From the NCBI GenBank assembly GCA_947305245.1, contig CAMZDG010000006.1, positions 59,465 through 123,464 on the forward strand: a DNA stretch of 64,000 nucleotides. The letters are read 5' to 3'. The translations under genes were made by a program, and so were the position numbers. Of this stretch, positions 58,643 through 64,000 are shown piece by piece. This stretch comes from an uncultured Lachnospiraceae bacterium. GTDB lineage: Bacteria; Bacillota; Clostridia; Lachnospirales; Lachnospiraceae. The number at the start of each line of letters is the position of its first letter. Position 1 is the stretch's first letter. Below the pieces are notes generated by a model. It saw nothing but the letters and a program-made list of their open reading frames with translations, was not told the DNA's origin and ran no database searches.

Positions 58643-59485
58643 TTATTCCCCCTTCTCTTCCAGGTAATCCATGATCCCAAGATACAGCGCCCAGGCAATG
58701 CATTCCTGATAGTCAGCGCTTCCCAGTTTTTCTGCCTCCTCCGGGTTGGAAAGGAACCCACATTCCGCGATCACCGTGGGGACGGAGGTCTTTTTCAGGA
58801 GATAATAGCTGTCGTTTTCCTTGATCTGGCGTCCGTTCTCCGGATCCGCCTCGCTCTTTAGCCGGTCCTGCAGCGCCTGAGCCAGCGTCTTGCCCTCACT
58901 GCTGGCATGATAATAAAATACCTGGCTTCCCCGGACCTGCTCCTCGGGGTAACTGTTCTGATGAATGGAGATCGCGGCGACTGGCCTGGCCTCCTCCATG
59001 ATCTGGATCCGCCGTTTTAGGTCGCGCACCTTCGCGCGCTCTTCCCCCTCCTCGCAGAGTGACACGTCGTCCTCCCTGGTGAGAATGGCCCTGACGCCCG
59101 CCGCCTCAAGATTTTCACGAAGCAGCTTCGCGATGCTTAGGTTCACGTCCTTCTCCTTCAGTCCGCCCGCCCCGATCTTTCCTGGGTCATATCCGCCATG
59201 TCCCGGATCGATCACGATGCAGGGAGGCACCGCCCAGCCCCTGACCAGCTTTCCCTCCCGCATGACCCTGTCCTTAGCGCTCTCCTGTCCTTTATCGCCT
59301 TCGTCTTTCTTAGCACCCGCCTGCCCTTTACCGCCTTCCGCATTTTCCTGCTCCTTTATGAGCTTGGCTTTGCTTTTGCTCCCGCCCTCTCCTGATATGT
59401 TCTTTCCCTTTTGTCCCACGGAAACTGCCGCCGCCATCGCTACAAAGAGCAGGATCACTGCCGTTTTCTGCCAGAATTCTTTCAT
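58643..59485 (-). CDS. cwlD: N-acetylmuramoyl-L-alanine amidase, CwlD type
   Basis: 280 aa. An N-terminal signal anchor (about 7-24), then a Lys/Gly/Glu-rich linker (25-80), then an Amidase_3 domain with IDPGHGGYDPGKIG, KEKDVNLSIAKLL, SIHQNSY and IAECGFLSNPEEA supplying the zinc ligands and catalytic Glu. CwlD removes the peptide from muramic acid on the way to muramic-delta-lactam in spore cortex. It precedes tsaC by 85 bp. The long charged linker is longer than in Bacillus. Confidence 0.92.
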   Translation of the reverse strand: MKEFWQKTAVILLFVAMAAAVSVGQKGKNISGEGGSKSKAKLIKEQENAEGGKGQAGAKKDEGDKGQESAKDRVMREGKLVRGWAVPPCIVIDPGHGGYDPGKIGAGGLKEKDVNLSIAKLLRENLEAAGVRAILTREDDVSLCEEGEERAKVRDLKRRIQIMEEARPVAAISIHQNSYPEEQVRGSQVFYYHASSEGKTLAQALQDRLKSEADPENGRQIKENDSYYLLKKTSVPTVIAECGFLSNPEEAEKLGSADYQECIAWALYLGIMDYLEEKGE

Positions 59486-59582
59486 TTTACGCCTCGGAAG
59501 GTCATTTTCTGCTTTATTCTATTCCAATTTGCCCTCCTCAAGAATAACTATCGCACAAATTCTTAAGTTTTCTGAAAGATGA

Positions 59583-59611
59583 TTGCTTTTTCTAAGTATT
59601 TAGCGTATAAT
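59583..59611 (+). promoter_or_regulatory. Sigma-A-type promoter of the sortase-substrate-like gene
   Basis: TTGCTT (59583-59588), 17 bp, TATAAT (59606-59611), leaving about 55 nt of leader before the ATG at 59673. Confidence 0.7.
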
Positions 59612-59672
59612 CTATGCTAAGTAATTCTGTTTATTTTCCATCATTTTATAGCAAATAAGGAGGAAACTAAAA

Positions 59673-60476
59673 ATGAAATCACTAAAGCGTATCCTTGCAA
59701 CAGCCCTGGCCGTCCTGATGGTGGCGATCCTGCCTCAGGCAAACGTGGCAACCGTAAAAGCAGCCGGCACGACCTATACCGTGAAATATGTGGATTCCTA
59801 CGGTGAGTGGCGTGCACAGCCCCTGGCTTCCTGGGATCTTTCCAAGGGCACCGGTGACCTGAACTACCTGTATAATAGCGTCAAAGACGGCGACACGATT
59901 GTTGTTCTCGGCGATGCGGCTGATCCCGGCCCCGTGGAACTGAAGGTCAACGTAAACATTGCCAATCTTACCCTTTATGAGACGAAGCAGGGAGTTACCT
60001 TTACCGGCGTTGGTACCGTGACGGACGTTTACGTGCTGAAGGGAAGCATTGCAACCCTGAATGCGAACTGTAAGAACATTTATGTATTTGACGACAGTAA
60101 GTGTAACGTCATGAAGGATGCTGACCTTGTGCAGGCCGCAAAGGAATCCCTCATGAAGATGAGCATCGTGGCAGTTGGAAAGATCGCACATGCGCAGATC
60201 GTAGAAAACGGCAAGGTTACGAAGGACATGTATAATGTTGCTGCTAATACCTTCCGCATCGTTGACGGCGTTGACAAGACGGAGGCAGCAAATTATTCCA
60301 CCACCGCTTCCGCATCCTCTTCCACCGGCAATGCAGGAAATGCAGGTTCCACCACAACAAATAATGGCGGAACTGTTTCCCCTAAGACCGGAGAAGCCAG
60401 CTACGCCATTTGGTTGTTCGCAGGTGCGGTGCTCTGCTTCGCAGGAGCCATCGCTTCCAAGAAGAAATTTGCTTAA
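59673..60476 (+). CDS. Cell-wall-anchored surface protein with SPKTG sorting motif
   Basis: 267 aa; AGGAGG nine bases before the ATG. Signal peptide about 1-31 (ending VKAA), a beta-rich domain about 32-200 (KVNVNIANLTLYETKQGVTF and similar), a Ser/Thr/Gly/Asn linker about 205-234, then the sorting signal SPKTG (236-240), a hydrophobic helix and KKKFA. This fits covalent anchoring by a sortase that accepts xPxTG. The function of the exported domain is unknown. It converges with the GH18 gene 6 bp away; no terminator is visible between them. Confidence 0.85.
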   Translation: MKSLKRILATALAVLMVAILPQANVATVKAAGTTYTVKYVDSYGEWRAQPLASWDLSKGTGDLNYLYNSVKDGDTIVVLGDAADPGPVELKVNVNIANLTLYETKQGVTFTGVGTVTDVYVLKGSIATLNANCKNIYVFDDSKCNVMKDADLVQAAKESLMKMSIVAVGKIAHAQIVENGKVTKDMYNVAANTFRIVDGVDKTEAANYSTTASASSSTGNAGNAGSTTTNNGGTVSPKTGEASYAIWLFAGAVLCFAGAIASKKKFA

Positions 60477-60482
60477 TTGATC

Positions 60483-62192
60483 TTACATTTGCTTAAACGC
60501 ACTGAGGAGATCCCAGATCGCCTGTGATCCATAGCCGAGCCGCCATGCGGCAACGCCCGCCAGTTCCTTGGCGCTCATGACGTTTAACTTCACACTGATG
60601 GAATCGAGGTCCTCCAGCCAAACCTTATAGGTTTTCCCGTTGGAGGACCATTCCATGTAGTTCTGACAGGTCTCTTCATCCCATACGGGTTCCACTCCCA
60701 TTCTGCGAATGAAATCCGGCTCATTCACGAGCGTCAAATATTCATCCGTCACTTCAGAGCCTTCAATCTTCCAGAGGATCGTGTAAAAAGGAACGGCATT
60801 GATCAGCTTTTCCGCAGGCACGTTCTTCAGGGTCTTATCGATCCCGTCCGTGATAAATCCAATGCTTGCCACGCTTCCCGGATTCTTGCTGCCGTGCCAG
60901 TGCTCGTCATATCCCATCAGGATCACGTAATCCACAACCTGCCCCTGTACGTCGAGGCGATATTGCTGATTGCCTTCATTGGGCATGTAATTGTCCACGG
61001 AGAGCGTCAGGGCATTCTTCCTGCACTCCACGGATAGCTCCCGGAGGAACTGTCCATAATGCTCCCTGCAGTCTCCGCCGATCTTCTCAAAGTCAAGATT
61101 GATGCCGTCCACTCCCAATGCAACGGAGGTCGCGATCATCTTCTGAATGAGCCTTTCACGGTGCGCCGTGGAGGAAAAGAGCGCCGAGTCATCCACGTTC
61201 TCTCCCGTCTCCGCCTCGTAATTGAAGTCATCCCACGCCGGCCATACCTCGAGGCCATATTTATGCGCCCGCTGCACGTAGGAAGCTTCGCTAAAGTCGC
61301 GGAAATTTCCCTCGCTGTCACTTAAGCTAAACCAGGTAGGCGAGATCACGTTCATCCCGACGGAGCTTCCCACCATGTCCTCCAACGTGGAATTGCCTCC
61401 CACGCCCCCGATGGCATGCCATCCCAGACATACCTTTTCATACAGGCGGTCCGAAGTATATTCCGGCTTCACGTATGCATCCTTTGCAATCTTTTTCTCC
61501 GGCGTCACCATAATGGATGCCCCCAGACATTTATTCTCCACGTATCCTATGATCCCGTCTTCGTTTCTCACCCTGCTCCAGGTCTCCAGGTTCTCCAGCA
61601 CCTCCAGGCTCTCCCCGGAATGCGCGTCGCAGAGGATCTCACTCTTGATCCCGCCGCGGTAACGGATCTTGGTATCCTTCGTGACAAGCGCCGCCTCATA
61701 TGGCTCCCATGAGGTGATGATCTGCAGGCGATAATCATTGATGCGATAGTCCAGATCCGCGATCATTCCCGCATAGGAAAGCGCAAGGTACAAACCGTCC
61801 TCTTTCAGAATGCAGGGCTTGCATTCGAGCGTCTTCTTCTCTCCATATTTCAGATAACCGTCCTCGTCCGGGACGGCAACGAAGCTTCCGAGGGCATCCG
61901 TATAGATCAGTTTTTTCTCCGTCCTGTCATAATAGAAGCCGTCCGTCAGATAACTCTTCACAAAATTCAGATTGAGATAACAGGTCCCGTCCACGAGCAA
62001 GGCCTTCTCCGGCAGCCTTTCATTCTGGAGATAAATGAGGACCTTACCGTCCTCCGCCTCAAAGTAGGTCTTCAGATCCATGACCTCCGTCCCGTAGGAA
62101 TATTTATCTTTCAACCATACGCTGATGGCACCTCCCGCGATCAAAATGATCAGTAGCAGTGCGATCAGTACGGGGAAAATTCTTCTTCTCAT
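60483..62192 (-). CDS. GH18-family glycosidase with SH3 domain (spore peptidoglycan type)
   Basis: 569 aa; GGAAGG before the ATG. Signal anchor about 5-27; an N-terminal domain with copper-amine-oxidase-N-like strands (about 40-165); a bacterial SH3 domain (about 168-225; SGESLEVLENLETWSRVRNEDGIIGYVE); then a GH18 barrel. The catalytic motif is DGINLDFE at 362-369 with E369 as acid. The closing WRLGYGSQAIWDLL is typical of YaaH/CotR-like spore enzymes and of the clostridial SH3-GH18 proteins. It probably cuts peptidoglycan or cortex; the substrate is unproven. Confidence 0.9.
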   Translation of the reverse strand: MRRRIFPVLIALLLIILIAGGAISVWLKDKYSYGTEVMDLKTYFEAEDGKVLIYLQNERLPEKALLVDGTCYLNLNFVKSYLTDGFYYDRTEKKLIYTDALGSFVAVPDEDGYLKYGEKKTLECKPCILKEDGLYLALSYAGMIADLDYRINDYRLQIITSWEPYEAALVTKDTKIRYRGGIKSEILCDAHSGESLEVLENLETWSRVRNEDGIIGYVENKCLGASIMVTPEKKIAKDAYVKPEYTSDRLYEKVCLGWHAIGGVGGNSTLEDMVGSSVGMNVISPTWFSLSDSEGNFRDFSEASYVQRAHKYGLEVWPAWDDFNYEAETGENVDDSALFSSTAHRERLIQKMIATSVALGVDGINLDFEKIGGDCREHYGQFLRELSVECRKNALTLSVDNYMPNEGNQQYRLDVQGQVVDYVILMGYDEHWHGSKNPGSVASIGFITDGIDKTLKNVPAEKLINAVPFYTILWKIEGSEVTDEYLTLVNEPDFIRRMGVEPVWDEETCQNYMEWSSNGKTYKVWLEDLDSISVKLNVMSAKELAGVAAWRLGYGSQAIWDLLSAFKQM

Positions 62193-62402
62193 GTCTTAAT
62201 CCTTCCAGCCAAAAACCCTATTTCCGACCCATGGTCACGTCAAGAGCGCAAGAGAAAACATATTTTTTCGTTTTCCCCTGCGCGTCAAGATAAGTGTAAC
62301 ACAAAAACGCTTTCGCGTCATTACTATTTTGAAACAATTTGACGATTTTTATCAGCAGTGCACGGACGATGCTTTATTTCGACAAAGCCAGCGTCCCATT
62401 TA

Positions 62403-62624
62403 TCATTGATCGATGAGATCGATCCGTATCTCTAAAGATCCGTCCTCCTTTCTCACGACGTAATCCGCCATGTACGAACTGTTTGTGATCAGCTCCAGAA
62501 AAGTTCCCGGGGTAACACTCTCCCCGTCCGCGACAAAATATACCTTGTGATTTCGCGCAAGTTGCCTGTAAAGCTTCTCGTGATCGGGTTCTTCCAAAGG
62601 ATCCCACGTGTCTTTTACACACAT
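62403..62624 (-). CDS. Small protein of unknown function (73 aa)
   Basis: The sequence is compact and looks like a real protein (KVYFVADGESVTPGTFLELI, then SSYMADYVV and LEIRIDL in alternating beta pattern). The ATG at 62624 lacks a Shine-Dalgarno; instead the stop of a 20-codon frame with a strong GGAGAGG site (62683-62689) and a TTG start at 62677 overlaps this start, so coupled translation is possible. No signal peptide, TM segment or known motif is seen. The function is unknown. Confidence 0.6.
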   Translation of the reverse strand: MCVKDTWDPLEEPDHEKLYRQLARNHKVYFVADGESVTPGTFLELITNSSYMADYVVRKEDGSLEIRIDLIDQ

Positions 62625-63039
62625 GTTTTAAGTTTGGCGATCCAAGGCCAAAAGGATTGTGATATATTATTTCCCAAAATCGCCTCTCCTTTCCTAGAAA
62701 AATGCAGACGCATCCGACGGTGCCAATGATTAATTTGAATTATAATTGTGAAAACTAAAGAAGGTATCTCGGAAACAAGTTCATGACAGACTTGTAAGAT
62801 CATATTGCAAGACGACAAACAATCGCTTTGCCCCATTTACCATATTGAGTCATTTCATCAAAATCGTGAAAAATTGGGCGAATTGCCCGGAATCATTTCG
62901 ATGTTCCCAGAATACCTAAGCATCCTGCCTCCTCTCCGCACCAGGAATGTCGGAGACGTCTGATGCTTTGATTATAAAGGAGAATCGGAAAGAATGCAAG
63001 AAACCTTTTCTTAAATTTTTTTAAACTCAGCCGGCAGTA
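62625..63039. other. Intergenic region with possible leader peptide, otherwise empty
   Basis: A 20-codon frame at 62615-62677 (minus strand, TTG start) carries a FWPW-containing peptide and a good ribosome site; it may be a leader of the 73-aa gene. I see nothing else here: no tRNA, no terminator and no clear promoter on either strand before the mecA promoter at 63040. Confidence 0.4.
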
Positions 63040-63068
63040 TTGACGAAGAAGAGGCCAGAGTATAAGAT
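63040..63068 (+). promoter_or_regulatory. Candidate sigma-A promoter for mecA
   Basis: TTGACG (63040-63045), 17 bp, TAAGAT (63063-63068). The leader would be short (about 15 nt) but still contains the ribosome site. Confidence 0.5.
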
Positions 63069-63090
63069 GAAAGAAAGGAAGGCGATGCGT

Positions 63091-63789
63091 ATGAAAATAG
63101 AGAAGCTTAATGAAAACCAGATTCGCTGCACCTTGACGAAAGAAGACTTGGCCAGCCGGCAGCTGAAGCTCAGTGAGCTCGCCTACGGCACGGAAAAAGC
63201 AAAGCGTCTCTTTCGCGAAATGATGCAACAGGCGAATTTTGAATTCGGTTTCGAAGCGGAAGACATCCCCCTGATGATCGAGGCCATTCCGATGAATGCG
63301 GAATGCGTCGTGCTCCTGATCACGAAGGTGGAGGATCCCGAGGAACTGGATACTCGTTTCGCGCGCTTTTCCCCCGGAAACGGCGAGCCGGGCGAGGAGG
63401 ATGAGGAAATGTTTGACGGTTATTCCGACGACATGATGGATACCCTCCGCCCTCCGACAGATCCGCGCCAGCAAAGCGCGGAGGCTGTGGAAGATACCGG
63501 CCGCACCTCCCGCATTTTCCACTTCAGGACGCTGTCCGAGGTCATGAACGCTGCGGCGCAGGTCGGAAGCACTTGCCCCTGCCCCACTGCCCTTTATAAG
63601 GATGCGAAAACGGAAGGCTACCTGCTCACGGTCAGCAAGGGAAGCGCAAGTCCGGAGGACTACTCGAAGCTCTGCAACGTGATGTCCGAGTATGGCAAGG
63701 CCAGCCGTGGAACGATGAATGAATCGTTCCTTCGGGAGCACTATGAAGTGATCCTCGAGAAGGACGCGATCCAGAGTCTGGCATTCTAA
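63091..63789 (+). CDS. mecA: Adaptor protein MecA for ClpCP
   Basis: 232 aa from the ATG at 63091, chosen because GGAAGG lies eight bases upstream and the protein then begins MKIEKLNENQIRCTLTKEDL, the MecA N-terminus. The substrate-binding N-terminal domain (about 1-90), an acidic linker (EPGEEDEEMFDGYSDD) and the C-terminal ClpC-binding domain (about 130-232) are visible. MecA delivers targets such as ComK or other regulators to ClpCP. Confidence 0.92.
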   Translation: MKIEKLNENQIRCTLTKEDLASRQLKLSELAYGTEKAKRLFREMMQQANFEFGFEAEDIPLMIEAIPMNAECVVLLITKVEDPEELDTRFARFSPGNGEPGEEDEEMFDGYSDDMMDTLRPPTDPRQQSAEAVEDTGRTSRIFHFRTLSEVMNAAAQVGSTCPCPTALYKDAKTEGYLLTVSKGSASPEDYSKLCNVMSEYGKASRGTMNESFLREHYEVILEKDAIQSLAF

Positions 63790-63814
63790 ACAACGCGAAA
63801 TGACAAAGCAAATA

Positions 63815-63850
63815 AAAAGCTCCGCAGGCCGTTTGGCATGCGGAGCTTTT
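63815..63850. terminator. Bidirectional terminator after mecA
   Basis: AAAAGCTCCGCA (63815-63826) and TGCGGAGCTTTT (63839-63850) form a 12-bp stem, with T runs on both strands. It also ends the DUF1858 gene. Confidence 0.9.
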
Positions 63851-63869
63851 CTTTCGTTTCAAGGCACCA

Positions 63870-64000
63870 TTATAAATTCTCGATGGCAGCCATCAGCTCG
63901 TCCACGTCGATGCCGTGAACCAGTGCAGCCTCCTCCAAGGACTCTCCCTGTGCGGAAGGACATCCCAGGCAATGCATGCCTGCCTCTAATAAAACGGGAG
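63870..64000 (-). CDS. DUF1858 redox-disulfide domain protein, 5' end beyond window (partial)
   Basis: The last 42 codons, ending in TAA at 63870, read [20 protein letters not shown] then [20 protein letters not shown]. The CxxC pair in HCLGCPS and the flanking helix are the DUF1858 signature (hybrid-cluster-protein-associated disulfide domain), a family of about 65 residues. The start lies off the right edge. A redox role is likely but unproven. Confidence 0.9.
   Translation of the reverse strand, partial: PVLLEAGMHCLGCPSAQGESLEEAALVHGIDVDELMAAIENL

Noticed and set aside
62193..62402. Promoter for the GH18 gene
   Set aside because: Several TTGACG- and TACACT-like hexamers occur, but none at 16-18 bp spacing with both elements good enough to call. 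A short ACGC-GAAA-GCGT hairpin with four Ts lies here but its stem is too short for a terminator call.
62893..63741. 282-aa minus-strand frame opposite mecA
   Set aside because: Shadow of mecA; composition is unlike a protein family and mecA motifs are unambiguous.

Overview
The window looks like chromosomal DNA from an anaerobic, endospore-forming, flagellated Firmicute, most likely a Lachnospiraceae-type gut clostridium. The evidence is a spore set (spoVT behind a sigma-G-like promoter, cwlD, a SleB-type hydrolase), flgM behind a sigma-D-like promoter, Gram-positive RNA switches (an Ile T-box and a preQ1-I riboswitch), mecA, strong GGAGG ribosome sites, and BspA-type surface proteins. I see no prophage, IS element, CRISPR array, tRNA or rRNA. 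Most genes lie on the minus strand.

Region 1 (1-26.9 kb) holds two tandem giant surface-protein genes on the minus strand. The second is complete at 6,199 codons (8149-26748). The first runs off the left edge after 2,260 visible codons (1-6780). Both have a signal peptide, a FecR domain, a beta-solenoid-like segment, InlB/Listeria-Bacteroides-type repeats and DUF285 (BspA) repeats. They share an apparently identical 1.07-kb block, similar promoters and similar upstream terminators. A membrane-anchored NHL propeller gene follows the complete giant.

Region 2 (26.9-34 kb) holds a TIR-TM-coiled-coil-propeller protein, a DHH phosphoesterase just upstream of it, a divergent PAP2 phosphatase, flgM, and an unlisted 33-codon gene whose Shine-Dalgarno is buried in a 19-bp hairpin abutting its start codon.

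Region 3 (34-42.3 kb) holds glgP and ileS (led by an Ile T-box), spoVT, a 23-bp tandem repeat, a preQ1-I riboswitch with queT, and a DUF1508 gene with a small partner.

Region 4 (42.3-53.9 kb) holds a large secreted protein of unknown function, a SAM methyltransferase, an unknown gene, and the complete F1Fo ATP synthase operon atpZ-I-B-E-F-H-A-G-D-C. Its c subunit carries a sodium-type ligand set.

Region 5 (53.9-64 kb) holds a DUF402 gene, a SleB-type hydrolase, comEB, upp, rpiB, tsaC and cwlD. It continues with a sortase-substrate-like surface protein, a GH18 spore-type glycosidase, a small unknown gene, mecA, and a DUF1858 gene cut by the right edge. The cwlD-tsaC-rpiB-upp-comEB run beside atp resembles the conserved clostridial neighbourhood.

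Family assignments come from reading motifs by eye; no search was run.
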